Below, in pieces: positions 22,111-33,292 of a stretch of DNA of 64,000 nt. Under the pieces are notes generated by a model. It saw only the letters and a program-made list of their open reading frames with translations. It had not been told where the DNA came from and made no database searches. Positions within the stretch are counted from its first letter, which is position 1. Every line of letters begins with the position of its first letter. This DNA comes from Ypsolopha sequella (Eukaryota > Arthropoda > Insecta > Lepidoptera > Ypsolophidae): the NCBI GenBank assembly GCA_934047225.1, contig OW204009.1:14760501-14824500 (forward strand), given 5' to 3'. Both the position numbers and the translations under genes were made by a program.

Positions 22111-22689
22111 ACTGAGATTCAGGAGCCAGGTTCTCCTCTTATTTATAAATTATACAAATCAAATACGTAATAATTATTCACAAAAAAATACAAACAGAAG
22201 TACATAGAAATCTTATAATATCATATTAGTGGGTTAGTATTAGGTTTTTATTTTTCGAAAAAGAAGGTAAATCTTATCAATTAGGCAAACTATGTAGAAT
22301 AACAAATAGAAGAAAAAAGTATGAATTTGAGTATGAGGGTGAGTAATGTGTGAATGGTATGTGTGTGTGAAGATGTGTTTGTATATAATAAAACTAATAA
22401 TATAATATACCTCGCTATATTTATTTTATAATTTGGAAGATTAGAGGGTCGAGCAAACCTTCGGTTTCCTTAAATATTCAATTTTGAATCCAGTCCTTGA
22501 TGGCAATTTTACATTGTCGCAGAGGAAGAGGGTAAATATTAATTTCTCTTTTATTTTACTAATTTCTCATTAGAACAATGTTATGAATGATATACTTCCT
22601 ACACTAATTGACACGGGTTGTTCAAACAAGTGTGTATATGGCACGGTACAATAGTAGATTACACAACAAGTGGAAAAAATAAGAATTCT
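22111..22689. other. Non-coding, with weak exon-3 candidate of gene A
   Basis: AT-rich DNA. A good acceptor (CTAATTTCTCATTAG, ending 22573) opens a 26-residue phase-0 frame (22574-22654) ending KCVYGTVQ, which faintly recalls VIYGAVVYG of copy C. It is half the expected length, so it is only noted. Confidence 0.2.
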
Positions 22690-22868
22690 CTTCGAGGCAC
22701 CAGTGGGTCTACCGCGTAATTCTCATTTTCATCAACATCAACTTGAGATTGAAATTTGACGCGCGTGCGACGACGCCCGCCTAACATGCCATCTCTTTTG
22801 CACGCGTTGAATTTCGCATGCATTTGCTTGAAGTTGATACAAATGAGAATTACGCGGTAGAGCCCCAG
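22690..22868. mobile_element. MITE 'GGTCTACC', copy 2
   Basis: GGGTCTACCGCGTAATTCTC and its inverse at the right end; the interior is shared with 18676-18836. Confidence 0.85.
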
Positions 22869-23040
22869 GTTGGATCCCGAGAGCAACGAACGATTTTAGA
22901 GTAGAATCCTGAGCGGAGCGAGGGATACAATATCCGAGGTGTGGATTTTTTTTTCACGATTTATGTACTTATTTTTACCATTGACTACGAGAAAATAAAC
23001 AGTAGTATAATATAAAAATTTTACCTTCCAATAAAATTGT

Positions 23041-23340
23041 TATTATGTTTCCTAAGACGTCTGAAGTCCATTATGAGAGAGAGTACATCGTTCCTTTCCG
23101 AATACAGCCGCTAGATGTCGCTAGTTTCCGTCACGTGACCGCGCCGTTTTACCCAGAGTACCTGTCAACAGTCGCAAAGAACCCACAAGCCGCCATATTC
23201 TTCGTCATTGTTCGGCTCATAATGGTTCACCAGGAAGACATTGTCTGGACTTCAGACGTCTTAGGAAACATAATAACAATTTTATTGGAAGGTAAAATTT
23301 TTATATTATGTGTTCCGTTTGACGTCTGAAGTCCATTATG
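23041..23340 (+). repeat. Repeat 'GACGTCTGAAGTCC', partner inverted at 27655-27836
   Basis: AGACGTCTGAAGTCCATTAT, CGTTCCTTTCCGAATACAGC, CCGTCACGTGACCGCGCCG and CAGTCGCAAAGAACCCACAA recur in inverse at 27655-27836. The unit here also carries an inner inverted end (TTCAGACGTC at 23249). An ORF spans it, as in the partner, but the shared similarity includes UTR-like words rather than a protein pattern. Confidence 0.7.
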
Positions 23341-24065
23341 AGAGATGTGTTTGTTATCTCCTGGTGGCTTGTAAAATAGAACGCAACAATGTGATTGTAA
23401 ATCGTAATGTTTCATGTATTAATAACGCAAAAATATGTCAGGTAAAAATCAATATTTTTCATACTTAAAATACCAAGAAAAATAGACACCTGAACCTGAA
23501 CTAAAAAATGTAATTAGTAGTTCAGACAAACTGTGACAAGAACTTCTCCAAAATATTATGATTATTAGCAGAAATGTCATTGACGTAAAAATTAATAAAC
23601 TGTTTATGGTTCTTGAAAGTAATTTCTTTTGCAAATTTGCTATAGCAAGAATTTCTTATTTACTGGGTGAATTTGCATCCAATTTAGGGAAGACAGACAC
23701 GGCTAATCTATAACTCCCGGTTGAACTTATATACCTTCATTGGACAGAAGGCACTTGACTCAACCTCCAGTTATGATTGGTGTAGGTGGCCTGATAGGGT
23801 CCCAAGTAGTGACGAACAAGTTAGTGACCGACCTTCTGAAATCTTTAGAGAGATTTAGTAATGTTCTCATCCAAAAATAGGTTCAATATTGCGGTCGGGA
23901 GAGGCTAATTGGCGTTGTCATACAGACATAATCCGTTTTAGATCCAAAAGAAGGATGCAGGATAATAGAATAATCAATATTCATGAAATGGTCTGGATTA
24001 CAATGCAAAGGAGTCAAATCGTGGACTCTTAACTATGTCCTGAAGTTAACATCAAAATTATTTAA
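23341..24065. other. Intergenic stretch before gene B
   Basis: AT-rich sequence between repeats and the start of secreted gene B. Short frames after possible acceptors (23687, 23752) do not resemble the third exon of copies B or C. The promoter of B should be here, but no clear TATA element was identified. Confidence 0.4.
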
Positions 24066-27000
24066 ATGATAATGTTGGTCTCTTTAATGTGCCTAATAAG
24101 TTTTCTACAATCCAAAATATATACTTTCGATGATGATGATGGCTTAGCTAACGGAACTGCTATTAAAATGTGCTTAACAATGTGGCTGGAAGAAATATCT
24201 ATGTTTCAAACAGTCTTACAAATGGAAGCTATTACAGACTTGTGTAAAAGAAAGGTTTTATCTGGTAAGTAATATGTATAGTATAGCCAAAAATAAGTAT
24301 GCTAAATATCTCGCTACTTCTTGTTGAGTAGGAACCTAATACCTGAATATCAGGCGAGAACCTGCTTATCTCTGTCGAAAACAAAAATTATATTTTCATC
24401 CAGAGATTATTGTGCATACTTATAAGGTCATGATATTCGGCCCGAGTCTACAAAAATTTTACAGTATTTAGACCATTTTAGCAACTTTTTCCAAATGGGA
24501 GTATCTGTTTCTGGAGTTGAAACTCGCCAACACTAAGAAAAAAAAATTGTTTTTGGAATAGTTAACCGTTAAAACTCCGATCCAAAATGAGCCAATCATC
24601 CAGCCGGTGGCTCGGCCACGGTTATAGATCTGGGCTGGAAGACGTCTCGTCATCGTGGCCATACAAATGCTCTTCAAGTCTCTGATCTTTATCGGCCTGT
24701 CAAGGTTCGGTTCTGCCGATCTGGCCGCCAAAAAGGTTTCTTTAACTCGGTTGTTACTGTTATGTAACGGCCTGACTCTGAGTTAAACTGTTATAGTATT
24801 TGAGTTAGCAAGCAAGGTGGATGAAACAACCCACCAACCTAAAGAAAGCATCGTGATAACAGGCGTTCAAGTCTATTACTTGGTAGGGGGGGACTACCTA
24901 GCATTTAGTCTCGGACGGTATAAGGGATAAGTCAAGATTAGCATGATCTGGAACGACATAGGTGGTACGTGATGCGAATTGGCCTATGTCAGGGTGCGCA
25001 AGACCTTGAATATTCGCTGCGCTGGCGTCGCTTCGTCCATAAGGTGCCTCTCGGTACATGCACGATTACGCGGGAGTCGATCGGCTTCCATGTCGTACAT
25101 TCCCGAAAGTTGGTGAGTGAATTGTACAACATTAAATATTGTCCGCCAGATTCAGTAGCAGTCTTGTCAACTACAACAGAGTTTCACCTTTTTTCTTTAT
25201 GTAAGCGATTGCGGTCTTGTCGCTCTAAAGAATAATTTTGAAATGAAACCAACGACACGTGGTATCACCAGGCTTCACCTATCCAACTACTGACAACGCC
25301 TGTGCCAAAATCGTAGCTATTATGACGTACATTTCTTTCGCATTGCAACGCCACCTCCTATGTTGATGATTCCACGTGCCCTGTATCATCTTGTTGTCCA
25401 CTAAACTCCCAATTAAACATCGGATGTGTCCGTTATAGTTATAATGTAGGTCATTGGTAATGCCCCAAGGTGGATTTCCATTACTCGGCTCAAGTTTTCT
25501 GAGCACCATTTCAGTTCAAGGAGTGCTTCCTCCGAAAAGAAATGGTAGCTCTTTGATATTGCAGTCCTGCTGAAGTGTATGGCAATGCAACCCTCCTCAG
25601 TGAATGATGAAAGTTGCGAAGTTGAAATATCCTAGGAGGCGTTGCGCCTGCCTGAATGACCAACTGCCAGCAGATAGGCAGGTTGACAAATACTGACGAA
25701 TTCTGTTTGTCTTGTCTGGGGGCAGGGACTTTGAGTTGGTTTGTGTGTCCCAAGCTATGCCCAGAAACTCGATTTGAAGTGCAAGGCCATGCAACCTTCC
25801 CCAGTGGGTGATGAAGGTTGCAAAGTTGAAATTACCTAGGAGGCGTTGCGCCTGCCTGGGGGACCAACAGCTAGCAGCTAGGTGGGTTGATAAATACTGT
25901 CGAATTTTGTCTTGTCTGGGCGTAGGGACTCTTAGTTGGTTTGTGTGTCCCAAGCTATTCCCAGAAACTCGATGTGAAGTGCACGGCAATGCAACCTTCC
26001 CCGGTGGGTGATGAAGGTTGCGAAGTTGAAATACCCTAGGAGGCGTTGCGCCTGCCTGAGGGACCAACAGCCGGCAGCTAGGTGGATTGACAAATACTGA
26101 CGAATTTTCTTTGTCTTGTCTGGGGGCAGGGACTTTGAGTTGGTCTGTGTGTCCAAAGCTATTCCCAGAAATTCGATGTGTGTTATCGGTGTTCGTCCAA
26201 TTTTGCGGCGGTGAACAGGTAAAGATGTTTGAATGTCATGTATAGGTTTTGATTCAAGACTTTCAGATTAAAAAGTGCTAACTTGCGAATATAATATTCA
26301 GCGACGGTGGGTAAAATTAAACAATTTTATCAGTAATGATACCGGGGTTTGTTATTTCATCATTACACCTATTGTGGGTTAAATCCACGATATTGTCTGA
26401 TTGAAGAGGATTCAACCCATTATCATTTATAGAACATGCGTTTAGGGAATAACTATGTCATCAGATGTCTTGATAATGACTTAGATATCCCCTCAGAAAT
26501 CTCGCAGTGTTTTTCCACATAATTTTTCCCCTCCCTCTTCTTTTTGAAGACTCTTCAAGTTTCTTTTAACAATAACCACCTTCTTTACGTTGAAAGAGGC
26601 CAAAATTACTTACATATCTTGATAAGCTGAAGTAGTGGGCTCTGAGGGCCTCACCGCTAGACTTATCTTTAAAACTTCAGCACCTTTCCCACAAATTATT
26701 TGCAGAATATAAAGTGATACGGTTTTAAATTCAAAATCTGTTTTTCGTAAATCGAGGTAGTGGTCTTTCAGAGTTAGCTAAAAAGTCGATGAAAACTCTG
26801 TAGAGTCTGTTCACGAACTTACCCTGTGCTATAAAGGTGTTAAATCAAGCGGCACAACAACGTGTCATTTTCAATCAACCCAGGGAAGAATTTCTCAAAA
26901 CGTTACAATGCCTCGTTCACTTTCTGGTCTATGAACCCTAGAAACGCGACATACTTTTTCTGAGCCTCTGAAAATTCGTACCCATCGAGTCGAAACGTTG

Positions 27001-30000
27001 CAAGGACGTGATTTTAGTGACTTGATCGACATTTCATATTAACACAGAAGGTTGTTTAAACATTACGGTGAGATTCGCGATATTTTCTACATCCGGCAAA
27101 AGTGTCAGAATGGAAGTTGCAAGAAAACATTTTCTTTTGATATGGGTACGCAGCGCCCGCGGGGCTTGGCCCCTGGATGCACGTTCTTGGTATGAAAGGG
27201 CATGGGTGCGACGACATTGTTATGTCGATTCATGATTTGCACTCACAATATACCTAGTTGACAAGACTCACCAGGCGCTGGAAAAATGTCAAACCTCCGA
27301 TTCAGTTGTGATCCCAGTAAAGTGGTGCAGTGCGCGCCTTACGGGACAGCGGTGGCAGGGCGTTGCCTGCCTTTGCACGGCAGTGCGTCGCGGCATGCAT
27401 CTCCCTCGGCGCTCGATGTGCTTCAAAGACTCGTTTCTTGAACTTGATCTGAAGAAACTCGCTCGTCTCTTTCTCGATGTATTCGACGCGCGGCTACACT
27501 TTCAATGTCGTTATCCAATTATAAACGAATAAACACGGACGGAAAACTAAAATCTTAACAGAATTTTCTACTTTATTCTCGAAAATTCGAAAGAGGGTAA
27601 CTCAAAACGATTATTATTTCGCGAGAAACTAGCAAGCTGCGAACGGTTCGAAAAACGACGCAACAATGACGAAGAATATGGCGGCTTGTGGGTTCTTTGC
27701 GACTGTTGACAGGTACTCTGGGTAAAACGGCGCGGTCACGTGACGGAAACTAGCGACATCTAGCGGCTGTATTCGGAAAGGAACGATGTACTCTCTCTCA
27801 TAATGGACTTCAGACGTCAAACGGAACACATAATAACAATTTGAATCGCATTTTATTGTGCTTACAAGTGAACGGTAAATAAATGAACAAAACATTAATT
27901 GTTTGTTATTTATTATACAAGGTGACTTTTTGATCATCGTCCAAATTCATACTGAAGGCTTGGTAAATGATCAGCATCATGAATGAATCAATGACAATTT
28001 TGGTGAAATTTCATTTTGTGAATTTTACAAAAATCTTTATTGGTTCATGATGCTGATCACTTACCAAGGTTCAAGTATGAATTTGGACGATGTTCACAAA
28101 TTCACCTTGTACACAGTGTGTCCCTCGTACAAGTGCACATCCGAAAAGGGGTGAAACTTAGAATAATAAAGGTAACAGGTTTGTTCTATATTCTAAGGAG
28201 TGAAACTAAACCTTATTTTATCGACAAAAAAATGTTTTTTTTGTTTTAGAAAATCTTTGTTTTATAAATTGACGTTTTATAATTTATTTTGCCTACCATG
28301 GAGACTATGTATAAAATATGTCATAACTTTTGATCTATCGCGAGTAATGCAATGAAATAAAACTGTTATAATCCTTAAGAATAGACGTTGCATACTAAAT
28401 CAAAAACAAAACATAATCAACTACCATTACCATAAAAATAATATCCTAAAGAGTATTTCTTTACATTTTCCGTCTTTTTTTTCAGTAATAGTAAATTTTT
28501 TCAAAATAATTTTTACTATACTTTTATTCCTATTTATCATTGCCTATTCCATTATCTTTGTAACAAAAAAAAAATACAACGTTCTATCATAAATACAATA
28601 TTTTCTACGAGCGGTTAACCAAAGGCACTGCGCTCGCGTCCCATACAAAGATGGAGAATTTTTTCAAGATTAAAATAAAACATTAAAAAAAATGTTTTTC
28701 TTTGTTTTTGTCGATATATTTAGATCTAGTTTCACCCACTTTCGGATGTGCGCTTGTACGAGGGACACACTGTATATCATACATAAAATTGCTCTAACCA
28801 GGCGGGAATATAAAACTAGTGGTTGTGTTTATGTTTACTATTGGTTCAAAGTAACAAAAGTGGATGTGGGCATTTTTGAGTTATTCTAAGAAGAAAGAAA
28901 CAAGATATAACAAATATAATATAGATGAAGAAATAAAGAAAATCAGACTTGACCGTATGTGCAAAAGCAACCTCAAGACTTGGCTGTATGTTCACAGGTA
29001 CCTTTGCTTTTCTCAGAAAGTATAAGAACAAATTAAAAAATTTTTTTTTTACTCAGGGAGGAAAAGATCATGAAGAGCTTTATATAAAAATATATATAAT
29101 ACATATGGATACCCGAATTACAGCCGTAGCGGGGGAGCGAGCACATACGAGCGAAGGCCAGCAGTTCGGTTAACCGGTTGTTCGGATAATCGACGTTCGG
29201 ATAATCGACGCTCCACTTTATTTCGAAAAGTTTGACATCTCTCATTTTTATTCTCTCTTCTAAGTAACCAGAAGCCTTTCATCCGCGGCCTGCCCGCGTT
29301 TATTTAATCACCGCCCCGCTTTTGGCTTGGGCGTTATTTTGTTAACACCCCTTTATAACCTATGTGTTGACCAGGGTCACTACGATGATACGAGTAATAA
29401 CGAAAACTGCATCCAAATCCGTTGAGTGGTTCTCGAGTTAAATCGGAACAGACAGAAAGACAGACAGACAGGCAGACAAAAATTCTAAAAATGGTATTTT
29501 TGGCTTCAGGGTGATACTAATAAGTAATTAATTACACGTGAGTAGTAAAATATATTTCGACCACTAATTGTGGTCGGCATCAGTTACACAATTTAAATAA
29601 AACTTAAAAATTAATAATTATAAATTATAGATACTTATGAGACTGAATATTTTATTTTTGTAATAATCATTACAGAAATAAAATATTCAGTATCATAAGT
29701 ATATATAATTTATAATTATTAATTTTTAAGTTTTATTTAAGTTGTGTAACTGATGCCGACCACAATTAGTGGTCGAAATATATTTTACTACTCACCTATA
29801 ATTATATATATATTTTTTTTTGTGTTTTCGTATATATATATATATAATTTCTTTAATCGAAAAGACAAGAAAAGTCTATTATCATTTTATGTAATTAATT
29901 ACACATTACATAAAAAATGAACAAAAGAATTCAATGAAAAGACACGACTTTTTTACTAGGTAGTTTATTGTTAAGTAGTACATAAATAATTCCAGTTATA

Positions 30001-30718
30001 CACTTGGAGTTTGTATCTATAACATTAATAATAAAAAAAGTAAAAAAATAGCTGTTAATATTTATTATTTCAATAAATAAGGCTATTTTTAGTTTTGAAT
30101 GAACAAAATGATGCATTGGTACCGATTCGGTGAATCACATCTTAACTTATTTGACAGGACTAAACTTAATTTAGGCGTCCTGTCCTTGTCTTTTCCATAA
30201 AGAAAGAAAAAGACAGGACTCTTAAAATAAGGTTAGTTCTAACAAATAAGTTAAGACGTGTTATGGCGAATCGATACCAATATCTATTTTATATAAATAT
30301 AATAACGCGATTGACTGATCTATCAAGAACAAACGGCCGGAACATTAAATTTGGACTATAGGTTCCTTAGATCACGTAGGCAACTGCTAAGAAACAGCAC
30401 CCGTAGCACAGTAAACGAGCGCGACGCGACTTAGTTGAATCACAAGTGCGGGGAGCATGACACTATGTTTTTGCAATTTAAACACTGTGCTACACGTGCG
30501 GAATGATGTGACGATGGGTCTCCCAAGACTAAAAAAGCCTTCCGAACTTTCAGAAACATGACATCACAAGCTACATCTGCCTGAACCTTACCCAGCATGA
30601 CGAAAACTCCACCAGCGTCGCATACAGCCCCATCTATCGGCAGCTCTTTGTCAACTTCTCGCAGCCGATCGTGCACGATGTCACCTATAGTGTCGTAGCG
30701 CTGTCGCATGGGTTTTAG
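24066..30718 (+). CDS. Small secreted protein B, complete three-exon gene (MBF2-like family, inferred)
   Basis: Exon 1 is 24066-24264: a signal peptide (MIMLVSLMCLISFLQS), an acidic FDDDD stretch, then a helical-looking region rich in Met, Leu and Glu; donor G|GTAAGT, phase 1. Exon 2 is 27258-27316 (acceptor ATACCTAG): DKTHQALEKCQTSDSVVIP, Pro codon then GTAAAG, phase 0. Exon 3 is 30554-30718 (acceptor CGAACTTTCAG): starts KHDITSYICLNLTQHD, ends VNFSQPIVHDVTYSVVALS plus HGF and a TAG. The product has 140 residues. Exon 3 aligns with copy C around F..P...DV.Y. Phases agree with A and C, which supports the model over chance. Probably secreted; the role is unknown. The spacing of aromatic/Pro before ITSY and the V.F...V.Y..V block recall MBF2-family proteins. 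Exon 2 is the least certain part. Confidence 0.6.
24265..25565. other. Intron 1 of gene B, first part
   Basis: Less AT-rich than the surroundings. No transposase, RT or exon is recognised. Short ORFs on both strands (24468-24731, 24969-25235, 25279-25509) lack family features and are not called. Confidence 0.4.
25566..26170. repeat. Tandem repeat, three units of about 190 bp
   Basis: Three direct units begin near 25570, 25760 and 25945. Each contains GGTGATGAAGGTTGC-type sequence, AGGAGGCGTTGCGCCTGCCT, GACAAATACTGACGAATT and GTGTGTCCCAAGCTATTCCC. Units are roughly 90% alike. Most units keep an open minus-strand frame (words RQAQRLLG, FNFATFI), which gives a 156-residue ORF at 25597-26067 simply because unit length nearly preserves the frame. 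It lies in intron 1 of gene B. Confidence 0.85.
26171..27257. other. Intron 1 of gene B, last part
   Basis: No recognised gene or repeat copy elsewhere in the window. GC is higher than average towards the end (CGCAGCGCCCGCGGGGCTTG at 27149), perhaps an old element not otherwise represented here. Confidence 0.4.
27655..27836 (-). repeat. Repeat 'GACGTCTGAAGTCC', inverted copy
   Basis: Inverse of part of 23041-23340, ending ACTTCAGACGTC. Together with that copy it flanks exon 2 of gene B. The DNA from 27317 to 27654 has an ORF (27308-27532) without family features. Confidence 0.7.
27916..28112. mobile_element. MITE family A, short copy
   Basis: TACAAGGTGACTTTTTGATC to AATTCACCTTGTA with inner GTAAATGATCAGCATCATGA and TCATGATGCTGATCACTTAC arms; lacks the central block of the longer copies. 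Confidence 0.8.
28112..28775. mobile_element. TIR element, 'GTGTGTCCCTCGTAC' ends
   Basis: ACAGTGTGTCCCTCGTACAA and TGCACATCCGAAA at the left pair with TTTCGGATGTGCGCTTGTAC and GAGGGACACACTGT at the right. The 600-bp interior is AT-rich and has no transposase. It directly abuts the family A MITE. Confidence 0.8.
29541..29900. mobile_element. Foldback MITE C with A/T tail region, inverted partner of 51060-51438
   Basis: The palindrome 29541-29798 has arms of about 120 bp with ATTTCGACCACTAATTGTGG and GGCATCAGTTACACAATT. The following 100 bp (TTTTGTGTTTTCGTATATAT, GACAAGAAAAGTCTATTATC) also recurs, inverted, at 51060-51150, so the mobile unit is larger than the palindrome. From 28776 to 29540 there is a CAGACAGACA repeat (29450) and no gene. 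Confidence 0.8.
30116..30285. mobile_element. Hairpin MITE D, partner of 41060-41200
   Basis: Arms TGGTACCGATTCGGTGAATC / GGCGAATCGATACCAA and TTAACTTATTTGACAGGACT / TAACAAATAAGTTAAGA; the loop holds GTCCTGTCCTTGTCTTTTCC. The copy at 41 kb shares the AGACAAGGACAG and GGCGTCCTGTC words. Confidence 0.75.
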
Positions 30719-30893
30719 TGTAGGAGGCTAGTGAAAACCAGCCTCTGTGACGCTGAGTTACCAGTAATATTTTTTTTTGTAGCAAATACATGTTTAAATT
30801 TTCGTTTTTTTTTTCAATTGTGCAAGAACTAACTACTCTATTAGCTTCGCGTACAGTGCTATCTAGCGGCAGCTCTTTGTCAACTTCTCGCAG
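30618..30893 (+). repeat. Short direct duplication of exon 3 sequence of gene B
   Basis: A 47-bp stretch of exon 3 (30618-30665, with GGCAGCTCTTTGTCAACTTC) reappears at 30846-30893, 130 bp after the stop codon, with five or six substitutions. The second copy is out of any exon frame I can support. Confidence 0.75.
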
Positions 30894-31063
30894 CCAGCTC
30901 TTATAGCAGTAATATTTGCTTATTTTGTGTAAAAGCGGCGATTTTACTTACCACTTGCTGAACGGTGAAGGAAAACATCGTAAGGAAACCTGCATGACCT
31001 GAAAAAATTGTGCACGAAGTACGGCGATAGAGCTCACCACTTATCACGTTGGGACGTAATAAT

Positions 31064-31642
31064 TACAGATGCAACGAATAGTGATTTGGCCGAATACCGA
31101 ATATTTAGCGCCAAATATTTACCGAGAGACCTGTGCATTTTGCGACGGGGCAGCGGGAGGAAGCTTATTTTCGAACACGCTGTGTTTGTGTTTTTTACTT
31201 TTGTGATCGCAATTTGTGTTTGATTTTGTTAAATACAAGTTTTTTACAAAGAACAATTGAAAATGGCTTCAATAATTAATAAAAAGTCGTCCGTTTGGAA
31301 ATATTTGGAGATTTGTAGTGAAGATACTAAGTTTGCTTTGTGTTTGCTGTGTAAAGTCAAAATCTCGCAAAGTAGAGAAGGAAAAAAAAGTGAACAAAAA
31401 CAAGTTTTTTTGCCAACTTACCAAATATATACTCTCTGATTAAAATATGTTTCTTTTTCCATGTATTTATATAGCAGATTGTAGTGAACAAAAACAAGTT
31501 TTTCTGCCATATAACCAAATATAATATACTTTCTAATTAAAATAAGTTTTTATTTTTATTATTAGGTATTCGGTATTTGGCCGAATACCGTCTACTATTC
31601 GGCCGAATACCGAATAGTTGCCGAATATTCGTTGCATCTCTA
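31064..31642 (+). mobile_element. hAT element, internally deleted, 8-bp TSD GTAATAAT
   Basis: Ends TACAGATGCAACGAATA and TATTCGTTGCATCTCTA, with exact 8-bp duplications GTAATAAT at 31056-31063 and 31643-31650. Subterminal TTCGGTATTTGGCCGAATAC words repeat in both directions. It split a SINE body. It keeps the first coding part of a transposase (next entry). Confidence 0.93.
31263..31439 (+). pseudogene. hAT transposase N-terminus with BED finger, truncated
   Basis: From ATG 31263 the frame reads KKSSVWKYLEICSEDTKFAL then CLLCKVKIS: the start of a BED zinc finger (aromatic S.VW.Y, then C-x2-C). The His/Cys pair that completes the finger and the RNase H-like DDE domain are missing; a stop follows soon. 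BED fingers bind DNA at hAT ends. Together with the hAT-type target duplication this identifies the element as an internally deleted, non-autonomous hAT. The repeated GAACAAAAACAAGTTTTT words at 31392 and 31487 mark the probable deletion joint. Confidence 0.75.
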
Positions 31643-31944
31643 GTAATAATTGTCGGTGAAACGCAGGAGTACCGAGAGTGGACTGTGACTTGCATTTTAC
31701 AGTTCACACTCGGGACACCTCTGACACCCCTTCGGGGATTCATGTCGGGATGATATAATTTATTTTTGTGTAAAATACACGTTTTGGGAGTAGATTTAAT
31801 AAGTCACCTTTTCCATTGAAAATTCTCAAAGATATATTTAATTTTTGTGTGTACTACTTAATTTCCTCACGTGGTTTAAAAGCCAGTGTTGCCAACAATA
31901 CAATTTAAATCCCGCTAAGTCTAAAATTAAATTCCGTCACTACA

Positions 31945-32455
31945 ATAATAGTATATTTCGTGACGAGTATAAAATGGCGGATTTTCTTACCCGAGGAATG
32001 AAGCTGGTTTCGATGTGAGCCGAATAAGAAGGTTCTTGCAAAATTAGGTTCTTTTTGACGTTTGTCTTCATTTCATGCTAACTTAGGTTCTTTTTGACGT
32101 CCTTAGTTTGTCTTTACAATCGAAATTCCCTGCGTTCCGATTCACGACATAATCGATTATATCGCGTCTGACACTCTTTTTTGATGATACTAGCCACAAA
32201 TAAAAACCGCTGCCGAAGCCTGAAAAAAAAAAGGTAAAAACCGCGCCGCACTTTGCAAAGTCATAAAATACATTAAATTTGAAAGGAAAAATTAAATATT
32301 TAAATACATAAATTAGGTAGTAGGAAAAGTATCGTTCGCAACGAGTAAAAATGGGTTTTCTTATCCTCGGAATGTAAGCTTTCGACGTGAGCCGAAAGCT
32401 TCATCCCTCGGGTAAGAAAATCCGCCATTTTATACTCGTCACGAAATATACTATT
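31945..32455. mobile_element. TIR element, ~50-bp ends
   Basis: TAGTATATTTCGTGACGAGT and ATAAAATGGCGGATTTTCTT at the left are inverted at 32405-32455 (CATTTTATACTCGTCACGAA). Inside, CTTTTTGACGT is repeated. No transposase. Confidence 0.8.
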
Positions 32456-33292
32456 CTTTTTATGCCGATAAGTGGAATCGGTGCCTATAATGACGTGCTC
32501 AGAAAATTAAACCAACGCGAAAAAAATATGCACTTTCCCTATATATTTTTAGGGTTCCGTAGTACCTAAAAGGTACAAAAGAAATATAAATAGAAATAGT
32601 TTATTTACAATGATTGTGGTTTATAGATGTTACAATATTACTTAAAACTAATCAAGTAAGCATTTATGTACAACCAATTAAGGCATGCAAAAATTTAGCT
32701 ATAACATTTATGTAATTAAAATCAATAATATTTCAACTCTTATTAATTACAATGTCACAAGATTTTAATTCTATATATTCTTTTACAGTGTAAGAGCACT
32801 TATCTACTAACCAATTAAAATGTGTGTGGCATAAGTTTTAACTTGTCTGATAATTTGTATTTGCATCGAAAAGCATTTTTTTTGAGCCTACGCGGTCTTT
32901 AACATGGGAGTTACTCGTACTAGTCTGTTTGGATGTCTAGTTTTAAAAGAACAGACGTCGTCGAGTATGACAAATTGTTCCAGATTCTCGCCCATGCGAA
33001 TTGAAAGCGTAGACGCAAAATATTCGAAGGATTAGACATTTGTCGCATAAAAATCAGTTTTATGTATTCTCACAAAGTCGTATGCGCAAATTTGCTAATA
33101 AATTTCGTTCGCTTTGAGGTGTCATATGGTCGCATGGTAATTACCATGCGACTGGCAAAAGGCGTATGAAATTTGAACGCATTCATCGACAGTTGACGTT
33201 TCTTGATTGGAAAGTCCAAAGAAGAAAGAGGTTACGATAGATTTGGAAACTTTTGAAAAACTTTTGACACTTTGAGTGCGGTGCTACTAAAA
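32456..33292. other. Non-coding stretch
   Basis: AT-rich. From about 32920 it may belong to the Harbinger remnant that follows: GTCGTATGCGCAAATTTGCT (33070) resembles GTCGTATACGAATTATTTGC near 34082, on the other side of the coding fragment, but in direct orientation. Confidence 0.35.

Noticed and set aside
22574..22654. LIDTGCSN peptide resembling a retropepsin active site
   Set aside because: Only 26 residues between stops, no neighbouring protease or gag features; kept only as a weak exon-3 candidate.
23735..23880. Frame with PPVMIGVGGLIGSQVV
   Set aside because: Short, no start or splice support and no family I recognise; may be chance or an old TE.
25597..26067. 156-residue minus-strand ORF
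   Set aside because: It lies entirely in tandem units and its protein merely repeats; no family pattern and no supporting splice or start context.
30440..30709. 89-residue minus-strand ORF over gene B exon 3
   Set aside because: Shadow of the plus-strand exon, whose protein aligns with copy C.
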